Positions 31,327 through 41,288 of a stretch of 64,000 nt of DNA are shown in pieces. The stretch lies in NCBI RefSeq assembly GCF_011038885.2, contig NZ_CP064952.1, positions 1,674,001-1,738,000 on the forward strand, read 5' to 3'. A program made the translations under genes and the position numbers. Positions within the stretch are counted from its first letter, which is position 1, and each line of letters starts with the position of its first letter. The DNA is from Schaalia sp. ZJ405. GTDB lineage: Bacteria > Actinomycetota > Actinomycetes > Actinomycetales > Actinomycetaceae. Below the pieces are notes generated by a model. The model had not been told where the DNA came from, did not search any database, and saw only the letters and a program-made list of their open reading frames with translations.

Positions 31327-31737
31327 CTACACAGCAACGGCTTCTTTCATCGTTGCGATCGTTGGACGATGTTGGGGCCCGGCAAGTCTGAGCAGCGTAC
31401 CTTCTGGATGCTGGCGCAGGTAGTCGAGAAACATATCTACCGTGGAATCAGCATCACACGGCATCGACAGTTCAGTCTCACTGCCACATGCGAACGTTCC
31501 CTCTTGGCGAGCAAACGGTAAGAGCACGGCTTTACCATGTGTAAGAATGAACACATTAGCGTATCCACCTGCAACCTTCACACGATCGAAGAGATCCTTC
31601 ATTGGTTCATCTCCAAGGGCTGTCACGACGAACTGTCGACCAATGTCGTTGACAACAGGAAGATTCTCGGGGTGGCTCGCCAAGGACTTGAGGATTGTTT
31701 TCGTGAATTCCTTGCGCTGGTCATCAACGGTCATCAT
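31327..31737 (-). CDS. hypothetical protein of the integrase operon
   Basis: A 136-residue protein from ATGATG behind GAGGAAGGGG. It is mixed alpha/beta (ENLPVVNDIGRQFVVTALGD, GYANVFILTHGKAVLLPFAR, DADSTVDMFLDYLRQHPEGT). I recognise no domain. It ends the leftward operon downstream of the integrase and overlaps the small HTH gene by four bases. Genes in this place are often expressed in the lysogen, so roles such as superinfection exclusion or host effects are possible but unproven. Confidence 0.6.
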   Translation of the reverse strand: MMTVDDQRKEFTKTILKSLASHPENLPVVNDIGRQFVVTALGDEPMKDLFDRVKVAGGYANVFILTHGKAVLLPFARQEGTFACGSETELSMPCDADSTVDMFLDYLRQHPEGTLLRLAGPQHRPTIATMKEAVAV

Positions 31738-31847
31738 CGTTCCCCTTCCTCTCTTCTGATCAGACTATCAGCGTAGCGACTAAGGGTGGGGACCTTGACT
31801 CCGATGCGCTTGGCCAGATCCGTGCGAGACAGGTAACGCCGAGTCAT
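31734..31847 (-). CDS. 37-residue helix-turn-helix-like protein
   Basis: A small frame, overlapping the gene before and after by four bases (ATGA in both cases). YLSRTDLAKRIGVKVPTLSR resembles the start of an AlpA/excisionase or XRE helix-turn-helix, with a charged end. Coupled overlaps support translation. It could be a tiny excisionase or regulator working with the integrase; this is inference. Confidence 0.5.
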   Translation of the reverse strand: MTRRYLSRTDLAKRIGVKVPTLSRYADSLIRREEGER

Positions 31848-32008
31848 GACAGCTTCCGATTCTCAATAATTCGGGCTGCGGCGGTCAATCCAAGCGCTGT
31901 GAGGGTGAGTAGGGCACATACGACAGTTGCCGTGTGGTGACCGCGGGAGGCCGTGAATACGGTAGCTCCAGCTGAGGCAATGATGAACCACGTGGTGTCG
32001 ATTTTCAT
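31844..32008 (-). CDS. small membrane protein of the integrase operon
   Basis: A 54-residue protein whose ATG follows TAAGGAG 11 bases after the integrase stop. Two hydrophobic stretches (WFIIASAGATVFTA and ATVVCALLTLTALGLTAAA) suggest a membrane hairpin. Superinfection exclusion proteins are often of this type, but no family is recognised. Confidence 0.55.
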   Translation of the reverse strand: MKIDTTWFIIASAGATVFTASRGHHTATVVCALLTLTALGLTAAARIIENRKLS

Positions 32009-32019
32009 GGTGAGGCTCC

Positions 32020-33189
32020 TTACACAACAACCGGCATTTTCGCTGCCAGCTCCCGGTCACGCTCAGCCGCCGCACGCTGATACCGCATCGCCACAGACAC
32101 ATCCTTATGCCCACCCCGCGCCATAATCTCCGCAACCGTCGCACCCTGCTGAGCGAAAATCGTCAGACCCGAGGCCCGCAGATCATGGAACCGGAACGCC
32201 CGTGGCATCCCCACGTTCTTCTTCGCCCGATTCCAATAGCGGTTATGCGCGGACTGAGACACCGGTTTACCCTCCTGGAGCGGGGACGGGAAAACAAACG
32301 CGTCCTCCCCCTCTCCCACAAACTCATCCAGGTGAGCCTTGATGAGAGGGACCAACGCCTCAGGGATCGACAAGGTGCGCGTGTCTTTCGCCTTCGTCGG
32401 TGTAAGGCGTGGGGGCTGCTCCTTTTGATTCCACTGCCGCACGATACGCACCGTTGCCCGCCCAGGCTTGTCTAGGTCCACAAAATCACCGCGCTGCAAC
32501 CCCAACACCTCACCCTGACGAGCCTCCACCCACATGCCCAGGTAAACGGTGAGCTGCAAAAGAGGCGGCATGGCCTCAGCCAACGACTTGACCTGCTCGG
32601 GTGTCGCGAGTTGGGCACGCCGCGTCGCAGACGTTTCCGGCGCTGTTTCTTTATACCGCACGGGCGACGTGATGAGTCCTCCCTTGTTTTGTTCAACGGC
32701 GACATTGAACATGCGGCGGATGACGATTAGCGTTTTCGCTTCTTTGGCGGACGAGGTTTCACGCGCTCGGCGCATGATCGCTTTGATATCGTCCTCGGTT
32801 ACGTCAACGAGCAGCTTGTCTCCAATGTACGGAATGACACTGTTGTTGATCTGGCCTTTGTATTCACGCAGTGTCCCTCGGCTCTTGAGGCCCTGTTCGA
32901 CCTCACGTTCCACTTGGGCGAGCCATTCTTGTGCCCATGCTTTAACCGTAAGGTTCTTTTCCTGTTCAAGTTTCTCGGCATCTTCGCGGGCCCGCTTTTC
33001 AGCGCGGCGTTGCTCTGCGGTGACGAATTGGCCGGTGATTTTCTGGGCACGCGCGATATCTAACGCAGCTTTCGCGTCTTTCAAGACCGGGTAGTCACCA
33101 ACCAGGTGACGCTTCCCGTCGATGCTGATCCTCACTCGATACATTCCACGGTACTCAACGATCCCTCGGGGAAGTTTTGCCGCAACCAC
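32020..33189 (-). CDS. int: tyrosine site-specific integrase
   Basis: A 389-residue protein. It has an N-terminal arm-binding domain with GMYRVRISIDGKRHLVGDY, a SAM-like core-binding domain (about 80-175) and a catalytic domain with R224 (VEARQGEVLGL), K266/K268, H335-x-x-R338 (FHDLRASG), H361 (GGHKDVSV) and the nucleophile Y370. All catalytic residues are present. It integrates and excises the phage at the 3' end of ssrA, 180 bases away. GGTACC boxes and a GTCATAA pair lie between it and ssrA. It is the first gene of a leftward operon. Confidence 0.95.
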   Translation of the reverse strand: MVAAKLPRGIVEYRGMYRVRISIDGKRHLVGDYPVLKDAKAALDIARAQKITGQFVTAEQRRAEKRAREDAEKLEQEKNLTVKAWAQEWLAQVEREVEQGLKSRGTLREYKGQINNSVIPYIGDKLLVDVTEDDIKAIMRRARETSSAKEAKTLIVIRRMFNVAVEQNKGGLITSPVRYKETAPETSATRRAQLATPEQVKSLAEAMPPLLQLTVYLGMWVEARQGEVLGLQRGDFVDLDKPGRATVRIVRQWNQKEQPPRLTPTKAKDTRTLSIPEALVPLIKAHLDEFVGEGEDAFVFPSPLQEGKPVSQSAHNRYWNRAKKNVGMPRAFRFHDLRASGLTIFAQQGATVAEIMARGGHKDVSVAMRYQRAAAERDRELAAKMPVVV

Positions 33190-33192
33190 CTT

Positions 33193-33253
33193 GGTACCTC
33201 ACTGTCGCCGGGGCTGTTTTCTGGTACCGCTATGGTACCGTTTTTGCGGTACC
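33193..33253. repeat. four GGTACC boxes upstream of int
   Basis: GGTACC occurs at 33193-33198, 33223-33228, 33234-33239 and 33248-33253, immediately before and at the integrase start. Two GTCATAA units follow at about 33261-33287. Both are candidates for integrase/excisionase arm sites or an operator. Spacing is 30, 11 and 14 bases. Confidence 0.6.
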
Positions 33254-33330
33254 AAAACGTCATAAAGCGTCAAAAGTTGTCATAAGCAAAGCGGCGGAGA
33301 CTCCGACTTTTCCCAATGATTCCAACAGAA

Positions 33331-33358
33331 AACCCCGGAACCATGCGGTTCCGGGGTT
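33331..33358 (-). terminator. ssrA terminator, at the prophage junction
   Basis: A perfect 12-bp stem, AACCCCGGAACC (33331-33342) and GGTTCCGGGGTT (33347-33358), with loop ATGC; on the minus strand it is followed by TTTTCTG. It lies just after ssrA, between it and the integrase. Whether it belongs to chromosome or phage depends on where the crossover lies. Confidence 0.8.
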
Positions 33359-33366
33359 ACCTACAG

Positions 33367-33741
33367 TGGAGATGGGGGGAATCGAACCCCCGTCCGACGG
33401 CCGGCCCCGAGGTCTTCTCCGGGCGCAGTCTGCGTAAGTATTTCTCGGCCCCCGGCATCATGCAGACCTGCTACCGGATAGGCTCAGTCAGCTAAATGTC
33501 GAAGCAAGCCCACCGACGTGACTTGCAACCAGTGGCTCCCTGAATGACGCCAGACACCAGGCTGGGAGCACCACCTGGGCTGACGGACTAAAGGTTCACG
33601 CGGCGATATCAGGCGGCGAGAACGTAGTCGGTGCGGTTCTGTTCAGCACCTATTGGTTTACACGCATCGTTTGCGAGTAGAGCGCGCATCCTCGGCCCGC
33701 TTCCCCTCGATCGACGACCGTCGTCGAAACCGATCATCCCC
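33367..33741 (-). ncRNA. ssrA: transfer-messenger RNA (tmRNA)
   Basis: The 5' end GGGGATGATCGGTTTCGAC and the 3' end with GGTTCGATTCCCCCCATCTCC pair as a seven-base acceptor stem (GGGGATG with CATCTCC). The tag frame at 33609-33647 reads AEQNRTDYVLAA then stop, a normal actinobacterial tag. The 3' CCA is not encoded: the discriminator A is followed by CTG, so CCA would be added enzymatically. A TAAACT box lies 6 bases before the 5' end. tmRNA with SmpB rescues stalled ribosomes. Its 3' end is the phage integration target. Confidence 0.95.
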
Positions 33742-33837
33742 TATTGAGTTTATCCACTCACCGGCCAGGAATTTACTGGCCAGATGCACCAGCATATCTC
33801 AGCCTCACGGCTCTGACAATAGGCACACGGAAGCAGC

Positions 33838-33848
33838 CTCGTCCTCGT
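33838..33848 (-). repeat. ACGAGGACGAG repeat copy
   Basis: An exact copy (complement strand) of the recurrent host 11-mer, between smpB and ssrA. It is followed by a small CCCTG/CAGGG hairpin (33850-33864). Confidence 0.7.
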
Positions 33849-33868
33849 CCCCTGAAAAACAGGGAAAC

Positions 33869-34396
33869 CTAGTGCCTGGCTTGGCGGACGTAGCGACGCA
33901 TTGCACGCTCGGCATCGCGCTGATCCTGAGCTTCGCGCAACGCCTGACGTTTATCCCATTCCTGTTTGCCCTTGGCCAGGGCAATCTCCACTTTGGCTCG
34001 TCCCTCGATGAAGTACAGTTCAAGCGGCACAATCGTGTACCCCTTCGCCTGAACCTTCGACGCCAGCATCTGAATCTGCTCCTTGTGAAGCAGCAATTTG
34101 CGTTTACGGGTTGGCGCATGGTTATTCCACGATCCTTGCGAATACAGCGGAATGTTTGCCCCGTAAAGCCATGCCTCGCCGTCTTTGACTTCAACCCAGG
34201 AGTCCACAAGGGATGCGCGCCCCATCCGCAGCGCTTTCACTTCGGTGCCCGACAACACGAGCCCGGCCTCCCACGAATCCTCAATGAGGAAGTCATGGCG
34301 CGCTTTCTTGTTGCGCGCGATTGTTTTCTTCGCGTCGGATGCGTTCTTGCGCCGCTGCGCCTCAGTGGGCTTCGGCTTCTTCCATTCCTTCGGCAT
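33869..34396 (-). CDS. smpB: SsrA-binding protein SmpB
   Basis: A 175-residue protein from the ATG at 34396 behind AGGAGGAGG; a longer frame upstream is not needed. IARNKKARHDFLIEDSWEAG, LVLSGTEVKALRMGRASLVD and IALAKGKQEWDKRQALREAQ are the SmpB OB-fold and C-terminal tail signatures. The N-terminal extension (MPKEWKKPKPTEAQRRKNA) is longer than in E. coli and basic. It binds tmRNA and delivers it to stalled ribosomes. It is next to ssrA, a common arrangement. Confidence 0.97.
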   Translation of the reverse strand: MPKEWKKPKPTEAQRRKNASDAKKTIARNKKARHDFLIEDSWEAGLVLSGTEVKALRMGRASLVDSWVEVKDGEAWLYGANIPLYSQGSWNNHAPTRKRKLLLHKEQIQMLASKVQAKGYTIVPLELYFIEGRAKVEIALAKGKQEWDKRQALREAQDQRDAERAMRRYVRQARH

Positions 34397-34629
34397 CGTG
34401 CACCTCCTCCTCGTTGTCATTGACGAGGACGACTCCTCGCGTTCACCCGTTCCCAGCCATTTTCCTCACCGCTCCACGTCAGAGCAACGCGGCTGTCAAC
34501 TGGCTGAGGCCTCTGAATGAGGCGTGACAGCCCATTCTAGCGTCCAAGGCGCACGCCCGTGAGACCAGCAGCGTTCCTTGGGTATTAGACCAGCTGGCAT
34601 TCCTTGGGCAAGGACGGCATCTTCTGCGA

Positions 34630-35931
34630 TCAGAAGAAGTTCATTGGGTCGACGTAGGTGCCATTCTGAATCACACTCAGGTGCAGGTGGCATCCTGTGG
34701 AGTATCCGGTGGTCCCGACCTCGCCAAGAACCGTTTCGGGTGTCACGTGCTGGCCCGGAGACACGTAGATTCGCTGCAGGTGCATGTACTCCGTGATGAT
34801 CGAGGATCCGCGCACAAGCCCGTGATTGACATGCACGTAATTTCCTTTGCCGATTCCGGAGGTCGCTGCCACAACCTCACCTTCGGCAACGGGGTAGATC
34901 GGCGTTCCGCACGCCGCAGCCATATCCGTTCCTTCATGAAGCATGCCGTAGCCGAGGACGGGGTGAATCCTCCATCCGAAAGGAGACGTGATGACAACGC
35001 TTGTCAGGGGATAACGCCATCCGGTCGACGATGCCCGCGTCACATAGTTCTTCCGACGATTCTCGGCATCAATTTTCTCCAGAGCGGCAAGCTTTTCTTT
35101 TAGTTCAGCTTGGGCTTCATCCAGCTGCTTCTTCGCCGTATCTTTCTTGGAGTCCCATTCCTTCTGCTTAGCTTCCGCCTGCGCCTTGAGCGTCGTCAAC
35201 GACTCAACCTGCTTCGCTGCCTCATTCTTCGCGGCTTCGGCATCATCGGCCGCTTTCTTCGCTGTCTGTTCGAGCGAGGATATGCGCTTCGTGATCGCTT
35301 CCTGTCGCGACACTTGCGAACGGTGAGTGGCTTCCACGCCAAGAGCTGCGCTCAACGCCTGCGATTGAGAGCGGCTCATCGCATTTGCTGCCGCCGCGCG
35401 ATCGTCGATCGACGCCGTTCCCTCGGCTGTCAATGCCACTGCAATCGCCGAAGGCGACCCATCTTTATACATCTGTCGGGCGAGCGAAGCGATCGCCTGC
35501 GACGCCTGTGTTTGCTGGTCCTCAGCTTTTTTTATCTCGCGCGTCAGCGAATCTTTCTCCGCCTGAGCGGACTCTAACTGCCCGAGCGCGACCTCGTGTT
35601 CGCGGGTGGCTGCGTCGAATCGCGAATGTGCTTCGTCGAGTGCGGCCTGAGCCGTTGGGATCTGAGATTTCAACGAATCAAGTTCGATGTAGATCTGCGC
35701 GAGGTTGGAGTCAATGCCCTCAAGCTGGGACTCTAGGGTCGACACGGATGCCGCTGCTTTGTCTTTTTCGCGGACAGCTGCATCTCGATCGTCCTCGGCC
35801 ATCGCAGGAATTGATGCGAGGAATGCGAGGGCCACAGTACACGTCGCAGCAATACCGGCGCGGGCGATTCCTCGTCCCCATGAACGAGGACGAGCTGCCT
35901 CCTGAGCGTCACTGAAATCAACGGAACCCAT
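34630..35931 (-). CDS. coiled-coil M23 peptidase (EnvC-like), septal hydrolase partner of FtsEX
   Basis: A 433-residue protein. The ATG at 35931 gives a good signal peptide (GIAATCTVALAFLASIPAMA). A long coiled coil follows (about 55-300: ATREHEVALGQLESAQAEKD, AAKQVESLTTLKAQAEAKQK). Residues about 310-433 are an M23 domain with HxxxD (LHEGTDMAA) and HLH (GCHLHLS) zinc ligands, so it may be an active endopeptidase. It follows ftsX in the same direction with a 14-base gap. That matches EnvC/RipC-type proteins activated by FtsEX for peptidoglycan cleavage at the septum. An ACGAGGACGAG copy lies at 35884. Confidence 0.9.
   Translation of the reverse strand: MGSVDFSDAQEAARPRSWGRGIARAGIAATCTVALAFLASIPAMAEDDRDAAVREKDKAAASVSTLESQLEGIDSNLAQIYIELDSLKSQIPTAQAALDEAHSRFDAATREHEVALGQLESAQAEKDSLTREIKKAEDQQTQASQAIASLARQMYKDGSPSAIAVALTAEGTASIDDRAAAANAMSRSQSQALSAALGVEATHRSQVSRQEAITKRISSLEQTAKKAADDAEAAKNEAAKQVESLTTLKAQAEAKQKEWDSKKDTAKKQLDEAQAELKEKLAALEKIDAENRRKNYVTRASSTGWRYPLTSVVITSPFGWRIHPVLGYGMLHEGTDMAAACGTPIYPVAEGEVVAATSGIGKGNYVHVNHGLVRGSSIITEYMHLQRIYVSPGQHVTPETVLGEVGTTGYSTGCHLHLSVIQNGTYVDPMNFF
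35884..35894 (+). repeat. ACGAGGACGAG repeat copy
   Basis: An exact copy of the recurrent 11-mer, inside the N-terminal part of the M23 peptidase gene. A CCTCGTCCCC half-copy lies just upstream in the opposite sense. Confidence 0.6.
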
Positions 35932-35945
35932 GTCGAGACTCCTTT

Positions 35946-36860
35946 TTATGCCTTCGTGTACTTCGCCAAGGACACAGCTGACGCGATGAGCGCAAGAAGC
36001 ACAGCCGCAAGAATGAGTACCGGCGCCATGAACCACACCTGAGGGATGCCAATGAAACTGGTCCACTGGAACGCCGGAGCAAGCCACTGTTGGACAAGGA
36101 AATGGACGCCTGCGAAAAGCGTGCCAATGGCCATGAACGCACCGACGATCGCGGCGAGGGCGCCTTCGATCATGAACGGAGCCTGAATGAAGAGGTTCGA
36201 CGCTCCGACGTATCGCATGATCTGCGTTTCTTGCTCACGGCTCATCGCGGAGAGACGAATCGTGGTTGTGATGAGAAGAATCGCCGCAACGATCATTACC
36301 GCACCCAAACCAAGGGCAAGGATTCGAGCCGAGTCGATGACGTTAAACAACGGTTCAACGATCTCGCGTTGATCGCGAACGTCCGAGACTCCCGACACCC
36401 CGGAGAACTCTTCTTTAATAATCGAATACTGCTCCGGGTTGACCAGTTTGATGCGGAATGACACCTGCATCATGTCGGCGCTGGTCCACTGCCCGAAAGC
36501 TGAGTCGCCGTAGAGTTCCTGGAAGTTCTTGTATGCCTCTTCCTTCGATTCCTCATACACCGTCTGGATGTACTGCGACATTTCCTTCGAGTTGAGTTTG
36601 TCTCGAACCGCAGCGATCTGCTTGTCCGTGGCTTCCTCACCATTACATGACGGGGTCGCATCATCGATGGCACACATGTAGATCGATACTTCGATCTTGT
36701 CGTACCATTCCGTCTTCATGCGGGAGACCTGCATTTGTGCCAGACCTGCAACCCCAACGAAAAGTAGCGACACAAATGTCACGATGATCACCGCAACCGA
36801 CATTGCGCGGTTACGGGCCAGACCTTTTCCGACTTCAGAAAAAATAAAACGTAATTTCAT
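35946..36860 (-). CDS. ftsX: cell division protein FtsX
   Basis: A 304-residue protein. MKLRFIFSEVGKGLARNRAM is the usual FtsX start; the frame's upstream portion overlaps FtsE and is not used. One membrane segment is followed by an extracellular domain of about 125 residues with a Cys pair (SIYMCAIDDATPSCNGEE), and then three segments in the FtsX/MacB family fold (IMRYVGASNLFIQAPFMIEG). It couples FtsE to the extracellular M23 hydrolase. It is 4 bases from FtsE. Confidence 0.95.
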   Translation of the reverse strand: MKLRFIFSEVGKGLARNRAMSVAVIIVTFVSLLFVGVAGLAQMQVSRMKTEWYDKIEVSIYMCAIDDATPSCNGEEATDKQIAAVRDKLNSKEMSQYIQTVYEESKEEAYKNFQELYGDSAFGQWTSADMMQVSFRIKLVNPEQYSIIKEEFSGVSGVSDVRDQREIVEPLFNVIDSARILALGLGAVMIVAAILLITTTIRLSAMSREQETQIMRYVGASNLFIQAPFMIEGALAAIVGAFMAIGTLFAGVHFLVQQWLAPAFQWTSFIGIPQVWFMAPVLILAAVLLALIASAVSLAKYTKA

Positions 36861-36864
36861 TTCG

Positions 36865-37554
36865 CTACCTCGCCGCCCCATATACGCCGCGCGACTGGTC
36901 GCGTACGACATCGCCGTCTTGTAGTTCGATCACGCGCTTGCGCATCTGGTTGACGATGTCCGCGTCGTGCGTCGCCATAACGACCGTGGTTCCTGTGCGG
37001 TTAATCCGGTCAAGGAGGCGCATAATTCCCAAGGATGTGTCCGGATCAAGGTTGCCTGTCGGTTCGTCGGCAAGCAGCAGCTCTGGCCGGTTGACCATTG
37101 CTCGGGCGATCGCTACGCGCTGTTCCTCACCGCCAGAAAGCTCGTGAGGCAGTCGTTTTTCTTTCCCGGAGAGGCCAACGAGGTCGAGGGCGTCTGGAAC
37201 TGCGGTTTCGATGGCGTGCTTCGGTTTACCGATGACCTGCATCGCTAAAGCCACGTTTTCGAACACCGTTTTCGACGGCAGCAAGCGGAAATCTTGAAAC
37301 ACCGTTCCGATTTGGCGGCGAAGTTTCGGCACCGCCCATGTTGACAGTTTCGACACGTCCTGACCCAGGACCCACACTTTGCCCGACGTTGCCTTAATTT
37401 CTCGCATGACAAGTTGAAGGAACGTGGATTTACCGGACCCTGATTTGCCCACGAGGAACACGAATTCCTCGCGTTCCACTTCAAGCGAAACGTGGTCAAG
37501 CGCGGGTCTGGCACCAGGGGTGTACACCATAGTGACATCGTCAAAACGAATCAT
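36865..37554 (-). CDS. ftsE: cell division ATP-binding protein FtsE
   Basis: A 229-residue ABC ATPase. It has Walker [11 protein letters not shown]-loop TVFQDFRLL, signature [14 protein letters not shown] and Walker [15 protein letters not shown]. It works with FtsX at the division ring to control the M23 hydrolase. It is the first gene of the ftsE-ftsX-M23 operon. The 220 bases upstream (37555-37774) hold no recognised gene or clear hairpin. Confidence 0.96.
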   Translation of the reverse strand: MIRFDDVTMVYTPGARPALDHVSLEVEREEFVFLVGKSGSGKSTFLQLVMREIKATSGKVWVLGQDVSKLSTWAVPKLRRQIGTVFQDFRLLPSKTVFENVALAMQVIGKPKHAIETAVPDALDLVGLSGKEKRLPHELSGGEEQRVAIARAMVNRPELLLADEPTGNLDPDTSLGIMRLLDRINRTGTTVVMATHDADIVNQMRKRVIELQDGDVVRDQSRGVYGAAR

Positions 37555-37774
37555 GAAGCCATCCAGATCGGGAATGTAGTCTCGATCAGACTAGGCATTC
37601 TTTTCAGGCCCTGGCACGAACGACACGCCACGAGAGGAATCAGCTCAGTGTGACCTCAGCCGTCTCAGCTTCTCCTACCAACGAGATCTCACCGTGTGAA
37701 ACGACCTTAGGGGACGAGGCCGACGTGCCGTCACCTCCAGCTTGTGCAGCTCAGCGCTGTTTTGCTCGTGAATT

Positions 37775-38896
37775 TTACTCCGCGGCGCTATTTTGTTCGT
37801 TCTTGCGCCACCGAATACCGGCGTTGATAAAACCGTCAATGTCACCGTCGAAAACGTTCTGCGGGTTACCGGACTCAAACTCGGTACGGAGATCCTTGAC
37901 CATCTGATACGGCTGAAGAACATACGACCGCATCTGATCGCCCCACGAGGCTTTGACGTCGCCTGCAAGTTCCTTCTTCTTGGCTTGTTCTTCCTCGTGA
38001 CGCAGCACAAGCAGGCGTGACTGGAGTACCCGCAGGGCGGCCGCACGGTTCTGAATCTGTGATTTCTCGTCCTGCATTGACACAACAATCCCCGTGGGAA
38101 TGTGTGTCATGCGGACCGCGGAATCCGTTGTGTTCACCGACTGTCCACCGGGACCGGATGAACGGAACACATCAACCTTCAGCTCCGACTCGGGAATTTC
38201 AATGTGGTCGGTGGATTCAATGAGCGGAATGACCTCAACCGCAGCGAAGGATGTTTGACGTCGCCCCTGGTTATCGAATGGGCTGATGCGGACTAGCCGG
38301 TGAGTCCCGGCCTCAACTGACAGAGTGCCATAGGCGTAGGGTGCCTGAACCTCAAAAGTCGCCGACTTAAGGCCAGCTTCCTCGGCGTATGACGTGTCCA
38401 TGACCTTCGTCGGATAGCCGTGGCGTTCCGCCCACCTCAGGTACATCCGCAGAAGAATCTCAGCGAAGTCTGCCGCATCAACACCTCCTGCTCCGGAACG
38501 AATCGTGATAACCGCGTTTCGTTCGTCATATTCGCCGTCGAGAAGGGTGCGGATCTCAAGGTCGGACATATCGGACTTGAGTTTTTCCAGGTCAGCGTCG
38601 GCCTCGGAAAGGATCTCCGCGGATTCCTCGGGGTCCTCCCCCGCCATCTCAATCATGGCCTCAAGGTCGTCAATCCGCTCCACCATGTGTTCCACACGAT
38701 CAAGCTCACTTTGACGATGGCTAAGTGCCGATGTCACTTCCTGAGCATGAGCAGGATCATCCCACAGATCCGGCGCTGTCGCTTCATCCGATAGCTTGCT
38801 AATCTGCGCGCGCAATTTATCTGGCTGCACGACAGCCAGGACGTTCTCCATCGTTTGACGGAGCTGTTCAATCTCTTCAGCGAATTCTGTGGCCAC
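37775..38896 (-). CDS. prfB: peptide chain release factor 2
   Basis: A 373-residue protein from GTG at 38896. It has the SPF codon-recognition tripeptide (205-207) and the GGQ catalytic motif (250-252: [20 protein letters not shown]). It releases peptides at UGA and UAA. The gene is one continuous frame without the programmed frameshift found in many bacteria, as is usual in actinobacteria. Confidence 0.97.
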   Translation of the reverse strand: MATEFAEEIEQLRQTMENVLAVVQPDKLRAQISKLSDEATAPDLWDDPAHAQEVTSALSHRQSELDRVEHMVERIDDLEAMIEMAGEDPEESAEILSEADADLEKLKSDMSDLEIRTLLDGEYDERNAVITIRSGAGGVDAADFAEILLRMYLRWAERHGYPTKVMDTSYAEEAGLKSATFEVQAPYAYGTLSVEAGTHRLVRISPFDNQGRRQTSFAAVEVIPLIESTDHIEIPESELKVDVFRSSGPGGQSVNTTDSAVRMTHIPTGIVVSMQDEKSQIQNRAAALRVLQSRLLVLRHEEEQAKKKELAGDVKASWGDQMRSYVLQPYQMVKDLRTEFESGNPQNVFDGDIDGFINAGIRWRKNEQNSAAE

Positions 38897-38943
38897 ACGC
38901 CTAGAGTAGTCGATTCTTCAGAACCAATCTCCCACGCAAGACT

Positions 38944-38979
38944 CTTTCACCCCCGCAGTCGTGACTGCGGGGGTGAAAG
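38944..38979 (-). terminator. 17-bp hairpin after gdhA
   Basis: CTTTCACCCCCGCAGTC (38944-38960) pairs perfectly with GACTGCGGGGGTGAAAG (38963-38979) around a 2-base loop. It lies between the gdhA stop and the prfB start, so it terminates gdhA. The T-run is poor. Confidence 0.8.
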
Positions 38980-39006
38980 ATGTATGAGATCGCCGATGAG
39001 ATCAGG

Positions 39007-40685
<1,679 letters not shown>

Positions 40686-41288
40686 TTACTCTTCCCTGCT
40701 TCTATACTCCAACGTGGCCGCCGATTCCCTTTCGAGAATAGGGAGTATCGCACCTGCGATCGGCCCTGGAAGAAACTCAACTGTTGCCTGTGCTGACAAC
40801 GTAACCGAGACGGTGTTCTCGTGAACCCCCACTCGTTGAAGAATCACCCCTGCCCCCACGTCACAGGTGCTCCCCCGAAGACGCTCCAGCGCCGCAGCCG
40901 CACGTACGCGCGCTCCGGTGACCGACACTCGCGCGCCACCCGATTCTTTCTGGGAGTAGTAGTCCTCCTCGTCAACTGCTCCCGCTGCATACGCAACAAC
41001 ACGATCCGCACACGAAACAAGCCGCATATTTTGTACGGCAACACAGGTTGTTGCCGCAGACATGAAGACACCAACGAGGACGAGCGCAGCCCCGGCAAGA
41101 ATCAGCATCCCCACGCGGCCATCATCTTCTCGCGTCCACCGCTGACACAGCGTTCTGGCATTGCACGCAAGACGCGCCGTAACTTTCCCTCGTTTTTCCA
41201 GCTGCACACTCGCCCCCTCGACGTTGACCACGACCTTCCTTGCTCCCCTGAGCATGCCCTCGTAAAACTCACTGCGGTGTTCAATCAC
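40686..41288 (-). CDS. TadG-like pilus-assembly membrane protein
   Basis: About 200 residues from a GTG at 41288 that overlaps the previous stop; ATG 41255 is an alternative. There is one hydrophobic segment (VGMLILAGAALVLVGVFMSA) following DDGR, the prepilin-like start found in secretion-locus TadG proteins of actinobacteria, then a domain of about 110 residues with two Cys. It is the last gene of the tad operon. A copy of the ACGAGGACGAG motif lies in it at 41074. Confidence 0.65.
   Translation of the reverse strand: MIEHRSEFYEGMLRGARKVVVNVEGASVQLEKRGKVTARLACNARTLCQRWTREDDGRVGMLILAGAALVLVGVFMSAATTCVAVQNMRLVSCADRVVAYAAGAVDEEDYYSQKESGGARVSVTGARVRAAAALERLRGSTCDVGAGVILQRVGVHENTVSVTLSAQATVEFLPGPIAGAILPILERESAATLEYRSREE
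41074..41084 (+). repeat. ACGAGGACGAG repeat copy
   Basis: An exact copy of the recurrent 11-mer, in the coding region of the TadG-like gene and followed by CGC, as at 47035 and 56539. Confidence 0.6.

Noticed and set aside
33850..33864. CCCTG/CAGGG hairpin after smpB as a terminator
   Set aside because: Stem of only five pairs and weak T-run; not convincing by itself.
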